NCBI GenBank assembly: GCA_016793095.1
Contig: JAEUJQ010000054.1
Span: 18,347 to 82,346, forward strand
DNA from: Myxococcaceae bacterium
GTDB taxonomy: Bacteria; Myxococcota; Myxococcia; Myxococcales; Myxococcaceae
Reading direction: 5' to 3'
DNA: 64,000 nt
Each line of letters begins with the position of its first letter. Within the stretch, counting starts at the first letter, position 1. The notes beneath the pieces are model-generated. The model did no database searches. It saw only the letters and a program-made list of their open reading frames with translations, and was not told the DNA's origin. Shown here piece after piece: positions 27,891-36,499 of this stretch. A program made the translations under genes and the position numbers.

Positions 27891-30443
27891 TCACTTCACC
27901 TCCGGCACGAAGAGCCGCAGCTGGTTGATGAGCTCTTCGAGCGGTCGTTCGGGCACGAGCTTCTTGTTCTGCTCCCCGAGGTAGCCCTGCTCGAGCAGGT
28001 ACGTGAGCGCGTTCTCGAGCGCCGACTTGGACACGGCCTCGGCCGAGAGGATCGTGCCGCCGAGAAAGTCGGCGCGACCGTTCTCGAGGGCCTTCTTGAG
28101 GAACTCCTTCTTGTCCTGGCCGTCCTTCGGCACGTCGGCGGCCTGGTGCGCCGCGAGCAGGTAGGCCTCGAGCACGTCGAGCAGCAGATCGGCCAGGAAC
28201 TGGACGGTGCCGCGCACGTGAGGCTCCGGCGCGAGGGCCAGCGTGTGATCCTCCCGGACCGCCAGCCCGAGCGAGAGCAGGTGCTCGAGCGTCGCCTCGA
28301 AGATGTGCTCGAAGGTCTGCCCGACCGGGTAGATGAACTCCATCTTGAGCAGCCGCGACAGCACCAGCGCCCGCTCGCGGACCGCCGCCAGGCCACGCTC
28401 AGGCTCGCACGACAGCATCGCCGCGCAGACGATGGTGCGGCCGGCGATCAGGTTCATCAGGGTGTTCTTGTAGAAGCTGAGCTCGACGCGGCGGTCCTCT
28501 TCGACCTGGTAGATCGGCTCGCCGCGCGCCTCGACGATGCGCACGAAGCCCTCCGACGCGAACATGCGCATGGCGTCGTGGATCGGCCCCAGCACCGTCG
28601 GTGACGACGGTGCGTCGTTCAGCTGCACCGAGAGCGGCGCCTTGAGCTCCGTCGCCATCTTCCTCAGCAGGACGACGCGATCGGTGATCTCCCGCACCGA
28701 GATGCCGCGGCGGCGGTGGGCCAGGAGGGCCGAGGCGAGGAGGGCGTGCGGCGTGACCGTCGAGACGCGCGAGATGCCGTGCATCACCCGGTGTCCGAGT
28801 GAGCGCACCAGGGCCTTCTTCTGCTCGTCGGTGGCGCTCCGCGCGTCGATCCCACGCTCCTTCATCAGCTTCGCGAGCGACACCGGCTCGTCGAAGCGAA
28901 GGTGAATTCGGCCGTAGTTCTCGGTCAGCACCGTCGGGGCCGACAGCAGCGCCTTGAGATCCTCCGGCTTCTTCTCGCCGCCCGCCAGCTCGGCGCGGTA
29001 GCTCGCGCCCTCGACGACCCGCTCGTAGTCGATGGCCACCGGCACGAAGAGCAGATCGTTGCGGGCCCCCTCGAGCACCGCGTCGACGAGCCAGGTGAAG
29101 AGGCCCAGCTTCGGCGGCAGCAGCTTGCCGGTCCTCGAGCGACCGCCCTCGGGGAAGAACTCGTGGTGAATGCCGTCGTGCACGAGCTTCTTGAGGTACG
29201 CCTTGAAGACCGCCGTGTAGAGCTTGTCGCCTTTGAAGCTCCGCCGCAGAAAGAACGCGCCACCGCGGCGAAGGAACGGCCCCAACGGGAAGAACGACAG
29301 GTTCGCGCCGGCGGCCACCAGCGGCACCGTGTAGCCCCGCTGGAAGAGCACGTAGCTCATGATCAGGTAGTCGACGTGGCTCTTGTGCGACGGCGTGAGC
29401 ACCATCGGCGCGTCGGCCGCGGCCTTCATCGCCCGCTCGAGGCCCGCCTCGTCCACCTCGACGCCGTCGTAGATGCGGTTGAAGACCCAGTGAAGGATCG
29501 GCGCGGTGAAGCCCACGACGCTCGGGCTGTAGCGCGCGGCGATGGACCCGAAGTTGCGCTTCGCCGTCCGGTGCACCGCCTCGATGGGGCGATTCTGCTC
29601 CTTCGCCACCTCGGCCGCCGCCGACTGGAACACCTTGTCCCGCATCGCCTCGTCGATCAGGCGATCGGTGGGCTTGCGCGGGGGGCCGAAGACCGCGCGC
29701 GTCTCCTTCGCGAGGTGGTGGTGCAGAGTGGAGCGCACCTTCCTGGCGATCAGCTCGGTGGACTCGGAGGCGTGATCCGCCACGAAGGCCTTCAGATCGA
29801 TGGCCTCGCCGACGCGGAACTGCGCGCGGTGGTAGTTGCGGAAGAAGGCGCCGACGCTGTGCAGGAACCCCGGCGCTTCGGGGCTGCCGAAGATGCGATC
29901 GAAGACGCTCGGCGTGATCTTCTGCAGCCACTTCTCCCAGACGAAGAGCTCGGGCACGAGGAAGATGGGGTGCTCCGACGTGCGGGCCAGGTCCACCAGC
30001 GCGGGGAACGGATCTTCTCCCGACTTGCCGCGCGCCGTGTTGAACGCCGCCTCGCGCAGGAAGATGAGCCCCGAGCCGCCCTGACGGCGGGCGTACGTGA
30101 AGCGCACGTCGAAGGCGCCGCGCTGCGCTGCGAGCGTGAACGGCTTCGTGAACCACGGTCGCAGGTTGACGACGGCGCGCACCGGCGGGAGCCCGCGACG
30201 CACCATCGCCCAGTGCAGGTAGAGGAAGTTCACCCACGCGGTGGTCCGCATGATGTGAACGACGAAGCCCTTCTGGTGCAGGCTCGTCAGCTCGTCGGCG
30301 GCGGTCTGCGGGAAGCGCACCGGCTCGAAGTAGCGGCGCGCCAGCCACCGACCCCATGGCCCGAACTCCTGGTACACCTCTGGCGTGAGCTCGGCCGGGG
30401 GCTTGGCGATCAGCGCGTCCACGGCCGCGAACCATAGCGGCAA
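27891..30443 (-). CDS. plsB: Glycerol-3-phosphate 1-O-acyltransferase (PlsB-like)
   Basis: An 850-residue membrane-associated acyltransferase of the PlsB/GPAT family, which adds the first acyl chain to glycerol-3-phosphate for phospholipids. The catalytic HX4D motif is in TPSHKSHVDYLIM and the substrate motif in FFPEGGRSRTGK, both in the middle of the protein. The C-terminal half is the helical region common to PlsB. The N-terminal half has a second region with an acyltransferase-like look (HIMRTTAWVNFLYLHWAM, GSGLIFLREA). It is longer than E. coli PlsB (807). The start is uncertain: TTG 30441-30443 is used here. Confidence 0.82.
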   Translation of the reverse strand: MPLWFAAVDALIAKPPAELTPEVYQEFGPWGRWLARRYFEPVRFPQTAADELTSLHQKGFVVHIMRTTAWVNFLYLHWAMVRRGLPPVRAVVNLRPWFTKPFTLAAQRGAFDVRFTYARRQGGSGLIFLREAAFNTARGKSGEDPFPALVDLARTSEHPIFLVPELFVWEKWLQKITPSVFDRIFGSPEAPGFLHSVGAFFRNYHRAQFRVGEAIDLKAFVADHASESTELIARKVRSTLHHHLAKETRAVFGPPRKPTDRLIDEAMRDKVFQSAAAEVAKEQNRPIEAVHRTAKRNFGSIAARYSPSVVGFTAPILHWVFNRIYDGVEVDEAGLERAMKAAADAPMVLTPSHKSHVDYLIMSYVLFQRGYTVPLVAAGANLSFFPLGPFLRRGGAFFLRRSFKGDKLYTAVFKAYLKKLVHDGIHHEFFPEGGRSRTGKLLPPKLGLFTWLVDAVLEGARNDLLFVPVAIDYERVVEGASYRAELAGGEKKPEDLKALLSAPTVLTENYGRIHLRFDEPVSLAKLMKERGIDARSATDEQKKALVRSLGHRVMHGISRVSTVTPHALLASALLAHRRRGISVREITDRVVLLRKMATELKAPLSVQLNDAPSSPTVLGPIHDAMRMFASEGFVRIVEARGEPIYQVEEDRRVELSFYKNTLMNLIAGRTIVCAAMLSCEPERGLAAVRERALVLSRLLKMEFIYPVGQTFEHIFEATLEHLLSLGLAVREDHTLALAPEPHVRGTVQFLADLLLDVLEAYLLAAHQAADVPKDGQDKKEFLKKALENGRADFLGGTILSAEAVSKSALENALTYLLEQGYLGEQNKKLVPERPLEELINQLRLFVPEVK

Positions 30444-30560
30444 CGGAACTGGCGGCGGCAGCTTTCAGGACTTCCGGGCCGAGGGGAGTGCTTCGGCCAT
30501 GATGCAGTGCATCGCGGGCTGCGTCGCACCGGCCCTGGTGCGCGCCCGCGCGGCGAGCGG

Positions 30561-32129
30561 TCAGCCTGAGCGACGCAGGGGCTCGCGGGAGAGCGCAGCC
30601 CAGCGCGCGTACGACGTTGGCCCTGACACGATGGGATCGGTAAAGAGCGCGCGCAGCTGCGCCCGATCGAGCCGGCCGGCGCGGTGGGCCTGGTAGAGCG
30701 CCTCGCCCAGCAGGTATCCGATGGCGTGGCTGACGGCGTTGAACTGCTCGGACGACGTCGGGAGCAGCCGGCGCACCGAGGCGCTCGTCACGTCGGGCAG
30801 CGAGGTGAGGGCGAGCACGAACGCGGCCGTCTGCTTCTGGGGAGCGGAACCGTGGCGGAAGTGCGAGGCCCACTCGTCGAGGGTTGGGCAGGTGCGCTTC
30901 GGGTTCACCAGCTTCGAGCCGAAGAAGCCGATGGCCTCTTCGACGGCGCGGGCCCAGAACGCGTCGCCCCACGGTCGGTCGCGCTCCATGGCGGCGCCGG
31001 TGGCGCAGTGCCGCACGAAGTGAGCGGCCTCCTCGGCGGCGTGGTTGAGCGAGAAGCCGGACAGCCAGATCGTGCGCGCTCGGGGCACGAAGGCGCTCTG
31101 GCCCGAGAGCGCGTGGCGGCGCAGCGCTTCGAGCTCGCGTCGTGAGAACTGCCCGCGCCGCCCGATGCGCTCGAGGCCGTCGAGATCGAGCGGCGTGAGG
31201 ACCTCGAGACGCGCCAGCGCCTTCGTCACCGGCACTCCAGCGAGCCGGCCGATCGCCCGCGCGAGCGCCCGCACCGTCGCCGCCATGCCGCCGTCCTCGA
31301 TGGGGGCGTCTCCGGCCTCGGCCTCGCAGTAGTCGAGGAAGGTGCGCTGGCAGACGACCGGCGAGGCGTTGAAGACGCCGACCACGTCGTCCCCGTGCTC
31401 GACCGCGTCGGTGACGTCGACCTTGCCGGCGCGGGCCAGACGCCACCACGCGCCCTCCGGGTTCTGAAACACGACGAGCTGCCGTCGGCGCGTCGTGCCT
31501 AGCGCGCGCGTCACGCAGGCAGGCAGGTGGGCCGGCGCGACGTGGTACTGCCCGACCAGGGCCAGCACCAGCGGCCGGTCTTCCGCCTTCGCGGCCTTCG
31601 CGATCAGCTTCGCGGCGACCTCGTCCCGAATCGCGAGCGAGCGCGGCCCCGAAGCCCGTTTGTCGATCGCGATCACCTCGAGCTTCTCCCGGCGCGCCAG
31701 CTCGAAGATGGGCTTGAAGTGCGGCCAGATGTCGAAGGCGCCAGAGTACGGGTGGCCGATGCCCTCGAGGAAGCGGCGATCGGAGAGGCGACCGGCGAGG
31801 TAGCGCTCGAGGACGGTCTGGTGGCGCGCCTCGACGAACTCCAGCGCGAGCACGAGGCGGCGGCCGCTGCGCCCGGCGTGGCTCACCAGGTCGAGGAACG
31901 CGCGCTGAGCGTAGCGGAGCGTGTGGTAGTCGCCGACGTACACCACGTCAGCCTCCCGGACGCGGCCGTAGACCTGGCCCATCGAGAGCGCGGCCCGCAC
32001 GCGGGTGCTCGCACGACGGTAGCGGGCCTCATAGGACTTGAAGGCCGACGACGCCCCCGAGACGAGCGCGTCGATCTGCCGTTGCTGGTGACGGAAGAGG
32101 GCCAGCTGCAGGGCGAGCGACGGCTGCAT
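30561..32129 (-). CDS. ChaN-like (PF04187) protein
   Basis: A 522-residue protein with a ChaN-type domain in its first half: VVYVGDYHTLRYAQRAFLDL, LVLALEFVEARHQ, and later LALVGQYHVAPAHLPA. ChaN proteins bind heme and are implicated in iron uptake. The second half (about 290-520) has no family I recognise. No lipobox is seen; ATG 32127-32129 (MQPSLALQLALF) is chosen over a codon 11 positions upstream. It is divergent from a TonB-dependent receptor, with about 110 bases between starts, which fits an iron/heme link but does not prove it. Confidence 0.72.
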   Translation of the reverse strand: MQPSLALQLALFRHQQRQIDALVSGASSAFKSYEARYRRASTRVRAALSMGQVYGRVREADVVYVGDYHTLRYAQRAFLDLVSHAGRSGRRLVLALEFVEARHQTVLERYLAGRLSDRRFLEGIGHPYSGAFDIWPHFKPIFELARREKLEVIAIDKRASGPRSLAIRDEVAAKLIAKAAKAEDRPLVLALVGQYHVAPAHLPACVTRALGTTRRRQLVVFQNPEGAWWRLARAGKVDVTDAVEHGDDVVGVFNASPVVCQRTFLDYCEAEAGDAPIEDGGMAATVRALARAIGRLAGVPVTKALARLEVLTPLDLDGLERIGRRGQFSRRELEALRRHALSGQSAFVPRARTIWLSGFSLNHAAEEAAHFVRHCATGAAMERDRPWGDAFWARAVEEAIGFFGSKLVNPKRTCPTLDEWASHFRHGSAPQKQTAAFVLALTSLPDVTSASVRRLLPTSSEQFNAVSHAIGYLLGEALYQAHRAGRLDRAQLRALFTDPIVSGPTSYARWAALSREPLRRSG

Positions 32130-32240
32130 CGGGACGCGGCTACGCTTCCATGCGCCTCCCACGCCGGCAAATTCCCGACTGCGCCGCTGCCGGCTGATTC
32201 CTGGCTTGCCTTGCGGGAGCGGTCAGCCCACCATCCCCGG

Positions 32241-35081
32241 GTGCCCCGCTCCCTCCGCGCGCTGCTGATCCTGGCCCCATGCCTGGCGCTCGCGGGTGAG
32301 CCGAAGGTGGGGTTCCTCCACAGCCCGCCGGTCGAGCTGAGGGCCAACACGCCGTTCGCGGTCGAGGGCTCGCTCACCGGCGAGGGCTCGCTGTCCACCG
32401 TGTCGCTGAAGCTGCGAGCGCCAGGGAAGGCCTACGAGTCCATCGCCCTCGAGCTGCAGTACGGCGATCTCTATCGCGGCACCATCCCCGCTGAGCGCGT
32501 CGTTCCTCCAGCCATCGAGTACTACGTCGAAGGCACGACCCGGCTTGGAGACGTGATCGCCCTCTTCGGCACCGCCTTCAAGCCGATCCGCGTGGCCGTG
32601 CCCGGCGTGGCGCCGGTGGAGGCGAAGCCCGAGCCTGCTCCACCCGAAGAGCCGGAGGAGAAGCCAGCGCCGCCGAAGCTCAAGTGCAAGAAGACGAAGA
32701 AGGGCAAGAAGTGCGAGGAGGAGCCCGCCCCAGAGCCGGTCGAGGCGAAGCCGGAGCCGAAACCAGAGCCCGTCGAAGCGAAGCCGGAGCCCAGGCCCGA
32801 GCCGAAGCCAGACAAGAAGCCTCCCGCGGAAGAGCCACGGCGCACGGAGCTGGCGAAGGCCGATGGGCCGAAGAGCGAGCCGCCCAGGCCGGATCCCCCC
32901 AGGACTGAGCCGAAGGCCGGCAAGACCGCCGAGAAGGCCGACAAGCCGGAGCCGCCCCGCAAGCGCAGTGAGCTGGAGGAAGAGCTCGCCATGTACGCCG
33001 CGGAGGAGACGGGCGCCGTCGTTCAGCGCGTCGACGACTCGAGCGCCCGCAGCCCGCTGATGCCGACCGTGCTGACGGCCGCCCACCTCAAGCAGCTCGG
33101 CGTCCGGTACGTCTTCGAGGCGCTCGGCCTGGTGCCGGGGCTCACCGTGACACGCGACGTGCAGGGATCCTTCCGGCTCGGAGTGCGCGGGCTTCGCAGC
33201 GACCCCGACGTGCTGTTCCTGCTCAACGGCCAGCGGCTCAACGCCTTCTACGACGCGAAGGCGCTCGCGAACCTGCCCATCGACAACTTCGAGCGCATCG
33301 AGATCTACCGTGGGCCGGCGACCGCCGACGTGGGCCTCGGCAACTTCACCGCCCTCGTCAACCTGGTCTCGAATCGGCAGCAGGGGCTGCGAGCGTCCGT
33401 CAGCGGCGGCAGCTTCATGGCCTTCGACGGTCACCTCTCGGCCGCGAAGACGTTCGGCGGCTTCACCATCTTCGGAGACGCCGACGTCGTGAGCCAACAG
33501 GGGGCGCGGCGGACGATCATTCGCGACGGCCTCGACACGACCACGCCCGCGACGAGCGACAAAGTCACCAATGACAACCGCTTCCTCGTGAACGTCGGCG
33601 TGGGCGCGGCCTACGAGGGCGAGGCCGTCGGCAAGCTGACGCTTCAGGGGCGGGTGATGAGCGAGCGGCGCGGGGCGTACATCGGCCGCTTCGACGTGGT
33701 GGGCAACGACTCACAGCTCGACTGGCTGGTGGTTCAGGCGCAGCTGGGCTGGGAGCGGCGGATCGGGGACGGCGGCAAGCTCTCGGCGCGCCTCTGGTTC
33801 GATCAGCAGAACACCGATCGGCGCTGGCACCTGACGCCCGATGGCTACCAGTTCCGCGCCACCGCGCCCGAGTCGCTCTTCCCCGACGGCGTGCAGGAGC
33901 AGCAGCGCGTCGGCATGCGCGGGTTCGGCGTGGACGTGCGCGGCGAGCTCGCCCTGCCAGCGAAGAACCGGCTCGCGGTCGGCCTCAACCTCGGCGTCGA
34001 CTCCTTGTCCGACTACGCGCTCATGTCGAACTACCAGCCCGGCTCGTCCGGGGCGACGCTGCGCGAAGGGGCGCTGTCGCGAGGCGTGAACCAGGACGGC
34101 TCGCAGGTCGGCTTCCCCACCGACGGACCGGCCGGCAACCGGGGCCCCGCCGCCGATCGGCTCGGCTTCGGCCTCTACGCCTTCGACACCTGGACGCCCT
34201 TCGAGGCGCTCTCGATCCAGGCCGGGCTCAGGCTCGACTTCACGCAGCTCCCCACCAACGACAACGGCGTCTTCACCGGGGCCACGCTCGTCCCCTCGAT
34301 CGGCCCGCGCGTCGGCCTCGCGCTCGCGCCGCTCAAGTCGCTGGTCTTTCGCGGCAACTACGGGCGCTCGTTCCGCGCGCCGACGCCGCAGGAGCTCGCT
34401 GAGAGCGCGATCAACTCCGACTTCAACCAGGGCCGCTTCGTGGGCAACAGCCGCCTCGAGGGCGCCTACGTGGACGCGGTCGAGCTGGGCGGCGAGTGGG
34501 TGCAGAGCATCGGCGACGCGCGGCTCCGGTTGAAGGGCCAGGGCTTCTACAACCGCTTCAACAACCCCATCGCGATGGTGGACTCGACGGGCAACCTCGC
34601 GCCGTGGGTCAACCGGCCGCAGGGGGTGCAGTCGTTCGGCCTCGAGGGCGAGGGGCGCCTCGAGCTGGTGAGCCGCTCGGCCGTGTGGCTCAACTCGAGC
34701 TGGTTCCGAGTGGAAGATCTCGGCGCCGCGCAGAACGGCCGGCTGATCACCGATCAACCGCAGGTGCGGCTCAACGCAGGGTTCTCGCTCCCGCTCGGGC
34801 CCTTCCTCAACCTCGACGTGATCCTCCGGCACGCCTCCGAACGCCGCAGCAACGCCCGCACCGCGCTCGAACAACGCCGCCGCTTCGTCCTGCCTCCGAC
34901 CTTGCTGGTGGGCGCGCAGCTGCGCACCGAGCCGCTCTTCGACCGCTTCGAGCTGGTGCTGATGGGGCAGAACGTCTTCAACCTCGAGTGGGCTGACGAC
35001 GCCGCGCGGCCCGACCGCATGCCCGGGGGCGTGCCTCGCGAGCCCTTCCAGATCTTCGGTAGCCTGCGGGTGAGCCTGTGA
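32241..35081 (+). CDS. TonB-dependent outer-membrane receptor with Pro/Glu/Lys-rich N-terminus
   Basis: A 946-residue protein. GTG 32241 gives a signal peptide (VPRSLRALLILAPCLALAG). Residues about 25-125 form a small beta domain, followed by a long Pro/Glu/Lys/Ala-rich region (about 130-245) with PEPKPEPVEAKPEPRPEPKP-type repeats. The plug domain then begins, with HLKQLGVRYVFEALGLVPGL, LGVRGLRSDPDVLFLLNGQR and IEIYRGPATADVGLGNFTA. A roughly 600-residue barrel ends in FQIFGSLRVSL with an aromatic-rich last strand. The substrate is unknown. The next gene starts on its stop codon. A ChaN-like gene is divergent upstream. Confidence 0.88.
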   Translation: MPRSLRALLILAPCLALAGEPKVGFLHSPPVELRANTPFAVEGSLTGEGSLSTVSLKLRAPGKAYESIALELQYGDLYRGTIPAERVVPPAIEYYVEGTTRLGDVIALFGTAFKPIRVAVPGVAPVEAKPEPAPPEEPEEKPAPPKLKCKKTKKGKKCEEEPAPEPVEAKPEPKPEPVEAKPEPRPEPKPDKKPPAEEPRRTELAKADGPKSEPPRPDPPRTEPKAGKTAEKADKPEPPRKRSELEEELAMYAAEETGAVVQRVDDSSARSPLMPTVLTAAHLKQLGVRYVFEALGLVPGLTVTRDVQGSFRLGVRGLRSDPDVLFLLNGQRLNAFYDAKALANLPIDNFERIEIYRGPATADVGLGNFTALVNLVSNRQQGLRASVSGGSFMAFDGHLSAAKTFGGFTIFGDADVVSQQGARRTIIRDGLDTTTPATSDKVTNDNRFLVNVGVGAAYEGEAVGKLTLQGRVMSERRGAYIGRFDVVGNDSQLDWLVVQAQLGWERRIGDGGKLSARLWFDQQNTDRRWHLTPDGYQFRATAPESLFPDGVQEQQRVGMRGFGVDVRGELALPAKNRLAVGLNLGVDSLSDYALMSNYQPGSSGATLREGALSRGVNQDGSQVGFPTDGPAGNRGPAADRLGFGLYAFDTWTPFEALSIQAGLRLDFTQLPTNDNGVFTGATLVPSIGPRVGLALAPLKSLVFRGNYGRSFRAPTPQELAESAINSDFNQGRFVGNSRLEGAYVDAVELGGEWVQSIGDARLRLKGQGFYNRFNNPIAMVDSTGNLAPWVNRPQGVQSFGLEGEGRLELVSRSAVWLNSSWFRVEDLGAAQNGRLITDQPQVRLNAGFSLPLGPFLNLDVILRHASERRSNARTALEQRRRFVLPPTLLVGAQLRTEPLFDRFELVLMGQNVFNLEWADDAARPDRMPGGVPREPFQIFGSLRVSL

Positions 35082-35929
35082 TGACGCCACGGATCCTGCC
35101 GCTGCTGCTGTCGCTGCCCTCGCTGGTCGGCTGCATCGCCTTCAACGACGACTGCCAGGCGCTGGTGGACAACCCGAACGAGCGCGTCGCGTTCATCGCG
35201 AAGGGCACCGAGATCTACCTCGACCGCCCCAACGCCCGGCACGGGAACAACGCCATCGCCCAGAGCGCGGCCGACGCGTTCGTCTGGGTCTTCAACTCGC
35301 AGCCCGACGCCACCACGAAGGTGGACTTCGGGTTGATCAACGGCGGCGCCGTGCGCGATCAGGGCGCGTGCGTGCTGCGAACGATCCTGCGTGAGGGGCC
35401 GCTCACGCGCGGCGTGCTCGGCGAGATCCTGCCGTTCGAGAACGTGGTGCGGGTGGTCGATCTGTCGGAGCAGGAGGTGTTCGACACGCTCGAGCTGTCG
35501 GTCTCGCGGCTGTTCGCGGCGCCGACGCCGATCACGTCGCCGGCGGGCGGGTTCCTGCAGGTCTCGAGAGAGGTCTCGATGGAGGTGGACTGCTCGCGAA
35601 TGGCCGGCTCTCGCATCACCAGCCTGCGCATCGGCAGCCAGACGATCACCCGGGGCATGTTCCGGCCGTTCCCCGCCACGAAGCTGCGAGTGGCGATCCC
35701 CGGCTTCATCCTCGCGGGCAACGACGGCTACACGCTGCTCGCCGGCAAGGGCGACGACCCCTCGCGCAACCCCGGTCAGGCCCAGCGGTTCAGCGGGATC
35801 GACTCGCGGGTGACCATGGCGTACCTGCTCCAGAGCGACTTCAACAAGACGGTCGAGAACGGGATCCGGGTCGATCCGATGCGCATCCGGTTCCTCAACT
35901 GCACGACCCCGTCGCGCCCCGCGCAGTAG
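35081..35929 (+). CDS. 5'-nucleotidase C-terminal-domain lipoprotein
   Basis: A 282-residue protein with a lipoprotein signal (lipobox LVGC, about residue 18) and only the C-terminal, substrate-specificity domain of 5'-nucleotidases. Typical patterns are present: GLINGGAVRDQG, LPFENVVRVVDLSEQEVF, AGGFLQVS and LAGNDGYTLL. The N-terminal metallophosphatase domain is missing, so it cannot hydrolyse nucleotides alone and may be a binding protein. Its ATG overlaps the receptor stop (TGATG); a GTG three bases earlier is an alternative. The pairing suggests it works with the receptor. Confidence 0.82.
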   Translation: MTPRILPLLLSLPSLVGCIAFNDDCQALVDNPNERVAFIAKGTEIYLDRPNARHGNNAIAQSAADAFVWVFNSQPDATTKVDFGLINGGAVRDQGACVLRTILREGPLTRGVLGEILPFENVVRVVDLSEQEVFDTLELSVSRLFAAPTPITSPAGGFLQVSREVSMEVDCSRMAGSRITSLRIGSQTITRGMFRPFPATKLRVAIPGFILAGNDGYTLLAGKGDDPSRNPGQAQRFSGIDSRVTMAYLLQSDFNKTVENGIRVDPMRIRFLNCTTPSRPAQ

Positions 35930-36002
35930 CAGACGCCAGAGACACCACGCCCCCCGGCGCCAGGTGGCGGAGCGGAGGGCGCGGAGCGGCGAAGCGGTCT
36001 GG

Positions 36003-36191
36003 TTACTTCAGGGGCGCGTCGAAGACGTCGTTGGGAGACGGCATCTTCCTGAGATCGACCCGGGCGATCTTCCACGCCTGCTGGACGATCCACGACAGAG
36101 AGCGGTCCTGGCGCTCGGCCTCGAACTCGATCTCCTTGAGCATCTCCTCCGGGAAGTAGAGGGACTGCTTGCGGGCGTCGGTCGTCGACAT
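36003..36191 (-). CDS. Small RHH-like protein, copy B
   Basis: A 62-residue protein. The central block KQSLYFPEEMLKEIEFEA followed by RQDRSLSWIVQQAWKIAR is shared almost exactly with its neighbour 36191-36391. The beta-strand plus two helices is the ribbon-helix-helix (CopG-like) layout, and this small family is seen in myxobacteria (TIGR04563-like, from memory). It may bind DNA as a dimer. Its ATG overlaps the stop of copy A by one base. Confidence 0.75.
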   Translation of the reverse strand: MSTTDARKQSLYFPEEMLKEIEFEAERQDRSLSWIVQQAWKIARVDLRKMPSPNDVFDAPLK

Positions 36192-36391
36192 CAGCGCTCC
36201 TCGCGAGCGTCTGGAGCTCCGGCGACGTCATTGACGGCCGGGAACGACTTGATGCGCTCGCGGGCGATCTTCCACGCCTGCTGGACCACCCAGGACAGCG
36301 ACCGATCCTGCCGGTTCGCCTCTTCCTGGATCTCCTTCAGCATATCCTCGGGGAAGTACAGGGACTGCTTGCGCTTGTCGGTTCCAGACAT
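36191..36391 (-). CDS. Small RHH-like protein, copy A
   Basis: A 66-residue paralogue of 36003-36191. The shared core KQSLYFPEDMLKEI and RQDRSLSWVVQQAWKIAR is nearly identical; the C-termini differ (KSFPAVNDVAGAPDAREER here). ATG 36389-36391 is the only sensible start, although the frame stays open far upstream, antisense to 36500-38620. Probably a ribbon-helix-helix DNA-binding protein made from the same transcript as copy B. Confidence 0.75.
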   Translation of the reverse strand: MSGTDKRKQSLYFPEDMLKEIQEEANRQDRSLSWVVQQAWKIARERIKSFPAVNDVAGAPDAREER

Positions 36392-36436
36392 GTGCGGAAT
36401 CTCCGGGGGCACTGCGACGAGAACGGCCAAGGGTGG

Positions 36437-36466
36437 AAATATCCGACAGGGGGGCACCGGAATCAA
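36437..36466 (-). promoter_or_regulatory. Possible promoter of the RHH-like pair
   Basis: On the minus strand TTGATT (36461-36466) and ATATTT (36437-36442) are 18 bases apart, upstream of ATG 36391. The local AT content is higher than the surroundings. The leader would be about 40 bases. Confidence 0.3.
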
Positions 36467-36499
36467 CCAAATCATCGATTCTGGGTATGAAGCCCGCCC

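Noticed and set aside
28399..31449. 1016-residue minus-strand open frame
   Set aside because: Covers plsB in the wrong frame and is Arg/Ala/Gly-rich; plsB (27891-30443) has the motifs.
35081..35929. Complete 5'-nucleotidase
   Set aside because: The metallophosphatase half is absent; there is only the C-terminal domain.
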